Shown here: one piece after another, positions 1 through 12,500 of the stretch
Position numbering within the stretch: the first letter of the stretch is position 1
How the letters are laid out: every line of letters starts with the position of its first letter
Source: Jaenimonas drosophilae
Taxonomy: Eukaryota > Euglenozoa > Kinetoplastea > Trypanosomatida > Trypanosomatidae
NCBI GenBank assembly: GCA_030849065.1
Contig: JASAON010001600.1
Location: 16,242-80,241 of the forward strand
Reading direction: 5' to 3'
DNA: 64,000 nt
Program-made: the position numbers and the translations under genes
The notes under the pieces: generated by a model
Told to the model about the DNA's origin: nothing
Databases searched by the model: none
The model's input: only the letters and a program-made list of their open reading frames with translations

Positions 1-1339
1 GCATCACAACTGTTCAACGATGGCGTTTGAGAAAGCATAAAACAAGGAAATACCCAAGAAAAAAAGAACCAAAAACGGGAAGAAACAGAAACGTTGGAAT
101 CAAATAAATTTTGTCGCGAGGACACATGTTGCGTGGGGGTAGCGATGGTGTGAAAGGGGGGTGAACCGCAGAATCTTGGCACGCATAGGGTAAACACGGG
201 CGGTAAGACACGGAATCTTTTTTTTTTTTCCAGGTTCTGTGGCACAGGTGTACGATGATGGTCTTCGTTGTCCACTTCTCCACAGAGCAATATAGTACGA
301 AATAAAAAGCGTCCGACGAGGCTACACAAGGTGCGGTCTGTTCTCCGGTCTCTTTCCCCATCCATCCACCAAGGTGGTGTGGCAAGCAACGACTGGCCCA
401 CTGCAACCCTCCCCTAACAAAAGGGAGAATAATAGAAAAGGAACACCATCTCTCACACGAAGCAAACAAGGGGAGCACAAGCGAAGCAAGCAACAACCCA
501 CGGAGCAAAGAGCAAGGAGGGCGGAGACGGAGACTGAAGGACGTCGGCGATACGGTTTGGTATGGTGTGTGTGGGTGGGTGAGGGGGGGGGGTATCAAAA
601 AAGAAAAAAAGAAGCAATAACAGAAGACACCAACAAGAAAACAGGGTGGGGGAAAAAACGAAAGCGAAGAAGAAGGTGCCATGGTGTAGCTTCTCGAACC
701 ACGAAAGCACAAGAATAGCTAGGTTGGTTGAAGACGGTGCGAGGGACGGAGAGAAGAGGAGGAGGGGCGGGGCCGCTCTTCACATGGCCGTCCTCCCTTC
801 TTCAGCTTCTATTTTTTTTTTTTTGAGTGTTGCGTCCCCCTTCTTGTGATGTTGCGTTCTGGCAATTAATGCGCTGGGCAACGAAACGAAAGAAAACAAG
901 GGAGGGGGGTGGTGGAGACCCTCCCCACACCTCCCAGGGGCGGTTGTAGGTGGAGAGGAAGCACAGGTAAGTGCATGGGCTCGGCACACACGCACACACC
1001 ACGACAAAGCCCAATGAGCGTACGTGAAGATGGCAATAGGTGAAATCATAAAAGAGGTATAAAAAAGGAATGAAGATGACTGCACATCTTCGAATTGTCG
1101 TCTGTCTTTGAAAACTTTTTTGACTTCTTTTTTTTTCTTCTTGGTGGTCGTCTTCATCCCCTTCGTGGTATGCAATGTATATGTTGGAGGTTTGTGTTTA
1201 CGTATATGTGCCATGTGTTGTGCCCCCAGCCAGCTATGATCACCGTGCATCTTGTGTGTTGGGCATAGTCGTCTGTCTCACGTGAGAGTTGTCCATTCTC
1301 CAGCACTCACATCCTCATCCTCTCTGTGCGTCGTCTGCC
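1..1339. other. Spacer downstream of the dehydrogenase gene; no gene seen
   Basis: This is the 3' flank of the dehydrogenase gene plus the approach to the next gene outside the window. It holds poly-T runs on the + strand (near 217 and 812), purine tracts, a G run near 580 and a GC-richer patch near 900-1000. Open frames across it translate mainly the simple-sequence tracts (strings of F, L, P, K, H/T) and show no recognisable domain. I see no supported gene or RNA. Confidence 0.6.
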
Positions 1340-2419
1340 TTAGAGGGCAGAGGGCACCTTGATGGCGAAGAGGGAGGGCAGGCCCTCATCCTTGAGGTTG
1401 GTGAAGGAGAGGTCCTTGAGGCAGGTGTTGGCGCTGACGTTTTCGTAGAGGATCTTGTGCACCGCGGAGCAAATGGGCATATTCACCCCCTTGGCCTTGG
1501 CTAGGCGGAAGAGCGGCTCGGCCGTGGCCACGCCCTCGGCGACGGCGGTGCCCTCCTTCTGGATCTGCTCGAGGGACTTGCCCTTACCGAGCTTCTGGCC
1601 GACAGAGAAGTTGCGGCTGAGCTCGGAGCTGCACGTGAGGAGGAGATCGCCCAGACCAGCGAGGCCAAAGACGGCCTCTCCGCTGCCCCCGAGGGCGGCG
1701 GTGAGGTCGCGAATCTCAATCAGGCCGCGGGTGATGAGGGCGGCGCGGGCGTTGAGACCCATGCCGAGGCCGTTGGCCAGACCTGAAGCAATGGCCAGAA
1801 CGTTCTTCATGGCACTGGCCACCTCACAGCCGATGGCATCGGTTGTGGCCCAGCAGCGGAACATGCGGCTTGGGGTGGTGAGGATGCGCTGGAGGGTGCG
1901 GGCCTCGTAAATGTCGCGGCTCGCAACGCACACGTTCGTCAGCTGGCGGCGTGCCACCTCAATGGCAAAGCTGGGGCCAGCCAGGACGGAGATGGGGTAG
2001 TTGGGGAAGAACTCCTCCAGGATCTGGGCAGGGAACTTGAGGGTGGAGCGCTCAATGCCCTTGCTGCACACCACAAGAGGCACGTGACGCTGGAGCACCT
2101 CCTTGCGCATGCGCTCGCCATGGGCCTTGAGGAAGCCACGGAAGAACTGGGTCGGGATGACGAAGAGGATGATTTGGGCGTCGCGGTAGGCCGCCTCGGC
2201 ATCAGCGGTGAAGTTAATCTTCGGGTCCAGCTTCACGCTCTTGAGGAAGAGGTGGTTCTCGCGACGCTCGTTGATTTGTTGGGCCTCCGTTGCGTTCATG
2301 TGCCACACCTGCACCTCCTCACACTTTTGGGCGAGGACGGTAGAGAGACAGGTGCCAAAGGCACCGCTGCCGAAGACGGCGGCCTTCTTGAGGAAGACGA
2401 GTTCGTTGTTGGTGGTCAT
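1340..2419 (-). CDS. GPD: NAD-dependent glycerol-3-phosphate dehydrogenase, kinetoplastid glycosomal type
   Basis: It interconverts dihydroxyacetone phosphate and glycerol-3-phosphate with NADH/NAD; in kinetoplastids this balances redox inside the glycosome. The 359-residue protein has the Rossmann loop GSGAFG at residues 17-22, the VCSKGIE segment with K120, the [11 protein letters not shown] block near 147-157, and the catalytic lysine region [12 protein letters not shown] with K205, followed by [17 protein letters not shown]. Length matches trypanosomatid enzymes (about 350-370). I start at the ATG at 2419: the frame stays open to 2500, but a pyrimidine tract and AG (2505-2569) lie just beyond, and the extra 27 residues (rich in N, T, P) look like translated leader. 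The C-terminus is SAL, an imperfect type 1 peroxisomal signal lacking the usual basic middle residue, so glycosomal location is likely but not certain. It is the most 3' gene of the window's transcription unit. Confidence 0.95.
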   Translation of the reverse strand: MTTNNELVFLKKAAVFGSGAFGTCLSTVLAQKCEEVQVWHMNATEAQQINERRENHLFLKSVKLDPKINFTADAEAAYRDAQIILFVIPTQFFRGFLKAHGERMRKEVLQRHVPLVVCSKGIERSTLKFPAQILEEFFPNYPISVLAGPSFAIEVARRQLTNVCVASRDIYEARTLQRILTTPSRMFRCWATTDAIGCEVASAMKNVLAIASGLANGLGMGLNARAALITRGLIEIRDLTAALGGSGEAVFGLAGLGDLLLTCSSELSRNFSVGQKLGKGKSLEQIQKEGTAVAEGVATAEPLFRLAKAKGVNMPICSAVHKILYENVSANTCLKDLSFTNLKDEGLPSLFAIKVPSAL

Positions 2420-2504
2420 GGTGTTGTTGGGTGGTGGTGGGAGTACGAAGTGGGGTCGGTAGGTGTAGTTGGGGGCTAGGGTGTTGTAGTTGAGTAGCAA
2501 TCAG

Positions 2505-2569
2505 CTTGTGTGGTAAGGCCACAACAAGGCGAGAGAGAAGGAAGAAGACGAAGAAGAAGAAGAAGAAAA
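2505..2569 (-). promoter_or_regulatory. Predicted trans-splice acceptor for the dehydrogenase mRNA
   Basis: On the minus strand a CTT-rich pyrimidine tract (2569-2531) is followed by the first AG at 2506-2505, about 85 bases before the ATG at 2419. This is the usual kinetoplastid layout and it decides the start codon. Confidence 0.5.
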
Positions 2570-2846
2570 TGGATATACACGCTTACATGACGTACACTGT
2601 CACCCCCCAACGAGGTGGCGATAGTCCGAGGTACACCACACCTCATCACAGACGCTCGCACACGCACAATGAGCATGTGTTGTTAGATTGTTGTTTGGGT
2701 AGTATTGGAAACATACACGGCGGGCGACCGTCCTCCAGCCTCCTGCGATTGTGAGGAGGGGGTGGGGGGAGAAGATCAGCAGCGCTACATCATCATTGCA
2801 CAGCGCTATACGCACAGAGCGCGCGACACGAAGACGAGAAAAAAGA

Positions 2847-2861
2847 GGGGGGGGGGGGGGG
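2847..2861. repeat. 15-base G homopolymer
   Basis: An uninterrupted run of 15 G on the + strand (C in the transcript) lies in the 3' flank of the giant gene. Similar shorter runs occur at 28462-28474 and 42182-42191. Confidence 0.85.
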
Positions 2862-3237
2862 CTGTACCTCTGTGCGATGTGTACGTGTTGGGAGGTGATG
2901 CAGGGGCAAACAAGAGGAGGGATGACATCCACTCCTCCAACATGATCCGCATCAGCTGACTTCCTCTCGAGACACACACACACACACACTCGGACACATG
3001 GTCTTTCCCCTTCTTCATTATTCTCGTCACGATGCTGAAAACAAAGGCTCACGTAGCTTCTATGATGAATGATGCCGATGACAAGGAGTGAGATCATCGC
3101 ACCAGGTGATAAGATTAGTGAAAACACAACGGTGTTGTTGTTGCTTGATTTTAGTTGAAGGGGGCCCGCACATGCATCGCCGACTACAAACAACGGTGGA
3201 TGCAGGAGAGGAGGTTAGGAGGATGAAGAGACGTAAT

Positions 3238-3265
3238 GATGATGATGATGATCATCATCATCATC
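3238..3265. repeat. Perfect (GAT)n/(ATC)n palindrome
   Basis: GAT repeats run directly into ATC repeats, giving a 28-base perfect inverted repeat centred on the GATC at 3250-3253. In the giant gene's 3' flank it could fold into a stem in RNA. Role unknown. Confidence 0.8.
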
Positions 3266-3520
3266 TCCACCTGCTCCCTGCCCTACATCACACACAACAA
3301 AGGTAGTGGCGTTCTATGGCTCATGCTCATTGAAAAGAGGTGCGTGTGTGCGAGAGAGAGAGGTCTGTGAGGCGCACACACCACAAACACGGGCTTGGAG
3401 AGGTGCACCGTGTGGCGGAGGTTGCCCAACCCTAATCACTCTCACACAACCCCTAACACACTTGGAATGGCCCCTATTGCTGAAGGAGGATGTCTGTGGC
3501 ACACAAGAAGTGTGCTTCTT

Positions 3521-6500
3521 CTACTGCGAGCGCTTGGCCCTCACCATGGGTCGCGACGTGTGGCCGGCGACGACGAAGGGGCCGACCGAGCCGGAGAGGG
3601 AAGCGGTGCCCATTGGGGTGGGCGGCAGTGGCGGGAGCTCGTTGCTCGGCCGCAAGTTGGCCGGCACCACATCGCCCGAGGCACTCAAGGGTGCCGCGAC
3701 GAGGGTCGGGTTGGGCGAGATGGCGGCCTGGGTAGTGCTCGCCCCGGGACTTGGGTAGTGGAGGTGTTGGTAGGGCCCACTCACGGGCCCAATGACGGGG
3801 CTCGGTGCAGCCGTCGTTGGCTGAGCGGGAGCAGGAGCAGGAGCTGCCGCGGGTGCAGGTTGCGTTGATGCAAGACTGCTGGGAAGTGGCGGGAGGCCCG
3901 GTGGCATGGCTGCACTGCCGCTTGGTGGTGGCGCGATGAACGGCGGCCCCACCGTTGGTGGTGGGGTCAGGGGTGGCGGCGGCACCGCGGCAGCGGCGTG
4001 CGGGAGTGGTGGCGGGAGAACCGGCGTGCGCCGTCGTCCCGTCGCCTGCGGGGTGGAGCCCAAGGTGGTGGAGGCGGAGAGGTCGCTGGTGCCATCAACG
4101 TCCACGTAGCGCGACTTGGAGTGACGGCTGCCGGAGCTCCGACGACGTCGGCCATGCGGGGTGCCCGAAGCAGCAGCAGCAGGAGGGGCGGCGGTCACAT
4201 CAGTCAGGGGTGCTGGGGCGAGAATGTTCTTCACTCCAGCTCCACCCGCTGCCGCCAGTGGGGCCGGGACGGATGGCGGTTGTTGCGGTGGCCGCTGCTC
4301 CTCGGCAATGTGAATGCGGAGGTGATCCACGGGTGGCTGGGCCGGCGTCGCCGCTGCCGCCACCACAGGAGCTGGAGCAGGTGCTGGCACCGGCGCCAGA
4401 GGTGGTGGTGGTGGCAGGGAAACATAACGGTCGTTGGTTCGCGGCATGGCGGCAGTGGGGGCGGTGGGGGCATCCACGTCGCGGTAGGCGTGGTGCCGCG
4501 TCGCCGCCGGTGCATGGCAGCACAGCCTCCACAAGAGAATCAAGAAGAGCACCAACAAAATGAAGAGGAGGCAGGCACCGACAATGAGGAGAATGAGGTC
4601 ACCCGTCGTCCATCCGCTGTGCTTGCCACCATGACTCACCACAAAGGCGGTGGGGCTCAAGGGTGCTGCCGTGGCGGTGTTGGAGAGCCGCGCATCTTCT
4701 GGAATGAAGCAGAAGAAGAAGTTGGTGGCATCTGGAACGGTGAAGGAGAGGGTGATGGTGCCAGCAGCCTGGCCCTCATTGCTCGCGCTGACCTTCTGGG
4801 CATCGGCGCAGGTTGGGGTGGTGCTGATGAGGTAGAGGTGCGAGGTTTGCAGGCCGCTGCCAGAAAAGACAACGACCCCGCTCGAGCCCGCCGTGAAGGT
4901 GGCCGATTGGCTGACAATCTTGTTGGCAAAGACGAGGCTGCCCGTGTAGGTGCTGATGATGGCCTGCGTCATGAGGTACTCCGCCTCCACCGCAAATGCT
5001 TGGGCGTCACCCTGCCACGTCGTGAGTGGGCTCGGCGCACTGGCGGTGATGCTCAGCTCGGTGCCGTAGCTCGACGGGATGGGCTGCGCGCTTCCACCCT
5101 TGGGCATGGAAACGAGGTAGTCGGTGCTGGCGCCGTTGATGGGCCCGTTGGCGTTGCGGAGCTGCAGGACGCAGCTCACCTCCCCCAAGGGGCTGAACCA
5201 CAAGGTGGAGCCCGTCAAGCTGGCATGACAGCTGAGCGTGCTAGCGGTGGTGGGCACGCCAAGGACGGTGAAGCCCACCGGGCTGCCCGTCATGTCCAGC
5301 CACGACTCCGCGTTGGGCTGGGCCCGCACATAACCCTGCACCGCCAATTCCAAGGAGGCTGGGACGGTGAGGTTGACCTCGTACATGCCATCGAGAGAGG
5401 CAGGGAGCGGACCAACGGTGAGGGAGGTGGCGGGGCGACCATCCACGGAGAACTGGGCACGCAGGTCATCCACCAGGGCCACAACATTCATGGTGACACC
5501 ACCAACTGTGGCCTTTCCTTGGATTTGGCAGCTCAACGTGCTGCCCTCGCGCACCATGAGGGAGGGGAGGGCCAACACATTGCCGTTGGTCGTCGTGGCG
5601 GCACCGCACTGCAAGGTCGTCATGGGCTCTGGGAAGGTGGGGAGGTAGGCGGTCAAGGGGCTGTTCTCCACGGGCCACGTGTCGTAGGGGCTGCCTGGTC
5701 GTACCACCACCAATTGATAGTTGGTAAGCGGGGCTGGGGTGACGGTGAAGGTACAGGCACGTGCTTCGGCACTCGCGTAGGCGCAGGCCGTGGCACTGCC
5801 CGAGCTGACAGCAACGGCGTAGGGGAAGTTGCTAATGACGGTGCTAATGAGGGTCGTGACGGTACACTGCATTGGGGTCGTGGAAGTGGGAAGGACGCCG
5901 CCATTGGGCACGCAGACGAGCCGGGCGAAGCTGTTTGTCGGGGCATTGTTCTTTGCCACCTCAAAGTTGGCCGAGGTCGCAACCAGACTGTGCTGCCCGC
6001 CTGCCAAGGTGAAGTTCACCACCATGCGGTAGGTGCCGGCGGTGCTGATGCGGAGTGCAACGAAGGTGAAGACCCCTGCGGGGCTCTCCACGAAGCTCTC
6101 GTCGGCCACCACCCCATCGGGCACTCGCTCCGCTGTGGTGGCATCCACCAGGTACATGGCAACCGCCACACCAGGTGAGCTGGTCGGGGAGCCGCTCGAG
6201 TTCAGGAGGGCCACGACGGGGGAGACACCGCACATGAAGTAGGCCGCACAGTCACTTGGCTGCACCTGGAAGGCGGCCTCCACGGCATCCTGACGTTGCA
6301 CCTCCACGACCGTGGAGAGAAGAATGGTGTCCGAGCTCGACGACTGCTTGAAGCACACCATGTGTGGTCCAGCCTCTTCGGGGGTCGTGGTGAAGAAGGC
6401 GGAGCTGCCATCAACTGCGGCACTGGTCATCGGGGCATAGGTGGCGGAGGAGGTGGGACCACACACGGACGCCACGTTGATCTCATCAGCGCTCATCTTG

Positions 6501-9500
6501 CCCACGAAGGGGAGGGCCACGAGGTTGGTGGTGCTGAGGCTGCTGCCAGAGAAGCGCAGCTCCACGGGCACCTCCACAACGACGGGGCTCGTCACGACGG
6601 ACACGCTCAGCACCTGTGGCATCACCGTGATGATGGTGTTGGAGATGAGGGTGGCCGGGGAGGCACCCGCCGCGGCGGGGTGGTAGCAGAGCACGTAGCT
6701 GCCTGACGTGGCAAAGGTCATGGTGCGGAGAATGGTCGTGAGGCCGTAACCCGACGTGGACGCATGTGCCGTGACGCGTGGGGTGTAGGAAACGTTGCTG
6801 CACACGTCATCGGGCAAGTCCTTGGTGTTGGCGGGTGGAGCCACGGCGGTCAGGACGTCGTCCTGAGCCAGGCCGCCACCCTGCAACACCACGGTGGCAT
6901 CGCTACCCACAATGGGTGTGTCCGTGAAGGTGGCGGAGGTCACCGTCGTGAGGAGCACCGTTGGTCCGGCGTGTTCGGCGGGTGGGAAGAGGACCAGTGG
7001 CAACTGCGGTGCCGCCGGTGGTGAGAGGCTGGTGCCACTGGGTAGGTAGCACAGGGCGTAGGAGGCGACGGCGAGGAGGCGGCTTGGGCTGGACCACTGT
7101 TGTGTGGTTGGGTCGTAGGCCAGAGTGATGGAGGTCGCTCCACGTGGGGCTTGGCACACGTCATTCACCTGCTCCATGGTGTTGGTAGTGGTGGTGGCTG
7201 CTGTTGCTGCATCATCCTCTGCCACAGCCCATGCCATCTCAGCACCACCTTCCTCCGCCATGGCGGCGACGGTGTTGGTTGATGGCAACAGTGCCATCCA
7301 CGCCACCGCCGTGGACTGCGACTCTGCCGAGACACCCTGGAAGGTGACCACGGCCGTGCTGGAGGTGTAGAGTGTTGTTGGCGAGCTGAACCACCCGCTG
7401 GGGCTCGCGCCACCGGCCATAACAGTCCCTACAACACGCGCACAATCCCGCTTCTTGCTCGCCGCGCAGATGCCAACCTGATGGCTGTAGCAAATGGCGT
7501 AGGTCCCACTGGCGGGCACCGCCGCTGTCACCTCCAGCAGGGAGGTGCCGGCGTTGAAGGCGGTGCTCGTGAAGATGGCCTGGTTGGTTGGTGCCGTGAC
7601 CCCAACGCAGGTGCTTGGGTCCGTGACGAGGACAACGTAGTCCGTCGGGCCAGGCGTGACGTCGAGGGTGAAGCCAAAGACCTGCTGCGCCGTCACAGAG
7701 ATGGGGCTGGCCAAGACAGCAGGACTTCCCTGCTGGACCTGGATGGAGTCGCTCTGCAACACCGTCACGGTGCGGTCCGTGGCACGGAAGTAGCAGAGCG
7801 AGGCCGCTGTGGTGGCGTCGTCGTCCTCCTCCGAGGAGACGGAGCTACCCAGCCGCACCGCAATGCTACTCGATGTGGTGCCGCCACAGTTGCTGCCCAT
7901 GGAGCTCGCGCCATTGGGGAAGGAGTTGGCGGTGATGGCGGAGGTGTCGTAGTAGGCGACGTCGTCGCAATCCAGTGTGCTGTAGAAGACGACATCAGCA
8001 GCATCGCACGCGGTGTTGCCCGAGATGGTCCACGTCATGGATTCACCGTCCGAGACGGGGGCCCCAAACTTGGGGGAGGTGGCGGCGCTCGGGATGGCCA
8101 CCGACGTCACACGCACCGGCGTTGTGGTGCCGAGCATGTGGTAGAAGCCACCATTGAGCTTGTAGCACACCCAGTAGGAGGCGGCACTGGCGGTGGTGCG
8201 CCAGACCTGCACCGCGTTGGTGCCGTTGGCGTAGAGGGGGTAGTTGGTCACTCCCGTGGCGGGATTGGCGTTCAGGCAGGAGAGCTGCGTCGCGGGCAGT
8301 GTGCCATCAATGAGCTTCACGGCATCCGACTTGCCCTCGGCGGAGCTGAGACCAAAGCCATCAAAGACGAGGGAGATGAGCTCCAACGCACGCAAGGCTT
8401 GCGCACCGCTGGGAAAGGCGGCCACACTCGTCGGGTTGGGACCCACCACAATGATGGGGAAGCCCCACACAATGGTCGTTTGGTCCGTCCCTGTGTTGAG
8501 CAGGTAGCACAAGGTGTAGTTGCCACGCTCGGCGACGCTGAAGGCGTAGCCTAGCTGGCTGGGCAGGAGGTCGGTCCGGCTGGGCCCCATGTTGATCTCA
8601 TCCACGGTGCCCGGGTCGGCGCAATTGATGTCGTCCCCTGCGTAGAGGACGACACGGTCCGCCGCGCTCAGCGACGCTCCCGTCGCGGCGGTGAAGTTGA
8701 GCGTGAAGGGCTCTGACTCGAGGGTGGAGACGGGGTGCTGAATGACCTGCGCGGGGTTCTTCTCGGCAATGATGAGGTCGCCATAGACGAGGGTCCACAC
8801 CGTGTCGGTCGCGAGGCGGTAGCACACGCTGTAGCTGCCGCTGTTACTGGCGCTGAAGGTCATGGAGCTGGTCGTGGCACTGAGGAATCGGGTGATGGGC
8901 CAGCCATCAGCTGACGAGGGGAGTGGGGTGGAGCTGGCGGACCAGCCCTGCACGCCCGCGGCGGGAAGTGCGTCGGCGGAGCAGTTAAGGCTGAGAGGGA
9001 TGATCTTCACGACATCGCCCTCACTCAGTCCGGCCTTGCCCACGAAGTCGATGTGGTTCAGCTGATTCTGCCGGGCCGTGGGTGGGGTCGTGGTGAAGGC
9101 GACGGGGTTGGCGGCGAGGAGCGTGCCGACCCCATCGGGCAGCTCAGACCAGCTGCCATCCACGAGCTTGTAGCAGGAGCGTGTGGGGGTGCTGGCCACG
9201 GCGGTGGCTGGGCTCTGCGCGGCGAAGAAGGTGACGAAGTTGGTGGCCTGTGACGATCCGCTTACGAGGGTGCCGGCGTTGTTGGCCAAGGTCCAGCAGC
9301 TATCCAGGTTAAGGGCGTAGTCGGCGCGGTCGGCACCGGGGCTGAGAAGTGCAGCGGTGCTAGAGGTCGTGTCGCGCTGAAAGTTTACGGTGATGAGCTG
9401 GCCACGTCGTGGGGCGGCTTGGATCGTGGAGGTGCTGGACGGGTTGTAGGGGTCCACCGAGGCGGCGGAGCCACTATCCTCTACCCCACACTCAGCCAAA

Positions 9501-12500
9501 CGGTAGCAGGCGATGAAGAACTGTGGGGTTTTGGGGTCGTAAACACCCATCACGTAGGGCGGGGCCGTCGCGGCTCCGTAGACGCCCTGCAGACTGAGGG
9601 TCGCGCCAGCACGTACCGCGGCGGTGCAACGACCATCGCGGTAGACGGGCGTTGCCCCGAGGGCCAACATCGTGGCGGCGTCAAACTTGCCGTCGTAGGC
9701 CGGTCCGGGCACCAAGGGGCTCGGAATGGGGCCCGACGGGACCAAGACGGGGGTCACTCCCGTCGCGGCGGCGGTGAAGTTCAGGGCCAAACGTTGGCCC
9801 ACTTGGCGCCGACTCTGCAGTTGAAGGGTCGCGGGCTGCCGTGGCTGCACGGCAAAGGTTGAGCTCGTCGGGGCGCTGCTGACACGGAGGGGGATGGCGT
9901 ACTGATTGCCAGCGGCATCGACGTAGCACAGTCGGACCGCGGTGGTGCCCTTGAGGAGGAGGGCGTAGGGTACCTCTGCCGTGTGGCCTCCGCTCGCGCT
10001 GGCGGGCAGGGCTTGACCCGCCACGCTCTGCACCGCATCACCCATGGTGATGGTGCTCGCCACGGTGGTGGAACCGTCGGGGAGGAGGCACGGATCATTG
10101 GCTCCGACGTAGCGCACGCGGTCGGCCGTGTTGAAGAGATAGTCGTCCGTCTGCGTCGCCGTCGGGTCGAGCGTCTGGCCCACGTTGAGGCAGCCAACGG
10201 TGTTGGCGGTGGGTGAGGCGGCGGTCAGGCCATTGAGCCCGCAGGTTGGGCTCCAGTTGCTGATGCTCGGATTGGTTGTGCCACCAAATCGGTAGCAGAG
10301 TTTCCAGTCACCCACTGTGGGCGCGAAGAAGATGGTCTTGATGGTGTCGGAGGTGGGTGGCTGGACCTGTGAGGTGCCAATGGTGAAGACCGGGGCGGAG
10401 TCGTCCACGCAGAGCCGCGTTTGTGGCACGATCCGTACCGCGTCGTTGCTTGTGTAGAGGGTCTGAATGGCATCGGTGGCGGTGATGGTCGTGGGGATGA
10501 ATTGCATCGCACGTTCGCTGGATGTGTCCGTACCATCGACGCGATTGAGGGGGCTGGGGAGGCTCGTGAAGGCGCAGGAGCTGAAGACGGCGGGGAGGAT
10601 GGCGAGCGAGGGAAGCACCGGCGCCCACGTGCCCCCGCTGAGCTTGTAGCAGAGGTTGTGGGTGCCTACACCAGCCGCGGCGAAGGTGGCAACGGTGCTG
10701 GACTGGAGAGTTTCGGCATTGATGGCGTTCACCGTGGCTGGTGTGGTGACGAAGATGGTGTCGCTAGACACGAACATGGCCATGACCGTATTCACGTCCT
10801 GTGCGTTGATGAAGGCCTCGTTGCAGTTGGTGGGGCTATCCACGAAGGCGATTGTGTCCTCGAGGGAGATGAGGTCGTCGGCTTGGTGGCTTTGGTGGGT
10901 GAAGTAGAGGTTCAGGCTCTGTTGCGCGCGGAGGTAGGCAGCCTCGCTGGGGAAGGTCGTGAGGTCGAGGTAGGGCCGGACCCACATGGTCGTGGAGGGC
11001 TGACGTGTGGTGTTTTGTAGGCTTGGCAACAGCCCCACCGCGGCAAAGTCGTCAGAGAGGCCGGTGAGGGCACACACCACGAGATCCATCGTGCCCAGTT
11101 GGTAGTCGAAGGTGAAGGTGTAGCTGTACTCGAGAGCTGACACCTTGGTGATGGGGTTGGCAGGGGTGGCGAAGGCTGCGTCGTCGCGACAGGTCGTGAG
11201 TGGGTCCACGTAGCGTACAAACTTAATGACGGTGGGTGGGTACATCACCCACATCTCGTTGAGCTCCAGGAGGACGGTGATGCTCTGGCCCACGTAGGTT
11301 GGGAAAGGCGTGGTGCTGAAGCTCTGCGGGGCGCCAGGGAGGGTCTCCACGAAGCACTCCCCGGTACGTGCATCGATTTGCCCACATGTGCAGATGGGCC
11401 CAGCCTCGCCCTTGTGGGTGTAGCACAAGGTGTAGCGCTCCTCTGTCATGGAGACGGGCCACTGCAGGGCATAGGTGACGGAGGTGGGTGTGGTCTCCAC
11501 CTGGGTTGCCATGGCAGCGAGGAAGTCGGGGACGTAGTTGGCGTCGCAGCTCATGGCACTCGTGGCGTAGAAGGAGACCCGCCAGCTATCGTCGGTGACG
11601 CTGGTGCCTTCCTGGATCATGAAGGTGACGTTTTGTTGTTGGCCCACCACCACGCTCGACTGCTCCACGCACTGAATTGGCCCATTTTCCACGTTGAGTG
11701 CATCGGGAATAAGGGCGGGGGTGGCGTCGTAAAGCTGGTAGCAGAGGTTGAGCTCCCCAACCGTGACGGAGAGGTTGGCTTGGGTGACCACCCGTTGTGG
11801 GGTGGAGAGGGCCTCGTCCAGGCTGAAGACGATGCACTGTGGGCAGTCGTAGGGGTTGGCCCCACAGCTCGTGCCCGACATGACGGCAAAGGCGAGGTCA
11901 CCCGTGGCGTTGAGACGGCCTTCGGCGTCGTTGAAGGCGAGGGTGAAGGGCTTGCCAAGGATGGCGGCATCCGCACCCACGAGGTTCCAGCTCTCGGGAA
12001 CCTGCTCCCCAACAACAATTGTGCCAGCCTCCACCGTGCCCCCGACGACGGCCCAACTCGACTCGCTGCTTGTGAAGTAGCACACGCGTACATCGCCCGA
12101 GGCGTTGAAGCTGCGGTAGTGGAGCGGGTCGGTGGTGTCGGTGAGGGTGATGGAGGTGGTGAAGTCATCCACGACCTCGACGGGCATCGTGGCGGCAAAT
12201 CCGTCCATGGAGGTGGCAGATTCACATGGGGTGGTGATGCTGTCGGTGGTCAGCTTCACCACATCCTCGGCGCTCGCGGCCACAATGAGGTGGAAGGTGA
12301 GGGTCACCTTCTGACCCACACGGGGCACGACGGGGAAGCTCGTGAGAGAGGAAGGGTTGGGTGGCAGCACCTCCATAAGGAAGGGTGCTGTGATGCTCTC
12401 ACCGACATCGGCCCATGGGGAGGTGGCGGTGTTGTGTAGGCAGAGTCGAGCCGCGCCTGGGTGTTGCCAAATGGGAACGTCCAGTAGGGCAGCGCTCTGA

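Larger units (their letters stand above)
2420..3520. other. Spacer between the giant gene and the dehydrogenase gene
   Basis: It contains the giant gene's 3' flank and the dehydrogenase leader. It shows a 15-base G run (2847-2861), an (AC)n run near 2974-2990 and a perfect GAT/ATC palindrome (3238-3265). The open frame 2600-3193 on the minus strand only translates these repeats. No gene is supported. Confidence 0.6.

Noticed and set aside
14..712. 232-residue minus-strand frame with hydrophobic and proline stretches
   Set aside because: Hydrophobicity comes from pyrimidine tracts and the G run; overlapping frames look equally good and there is no domain.
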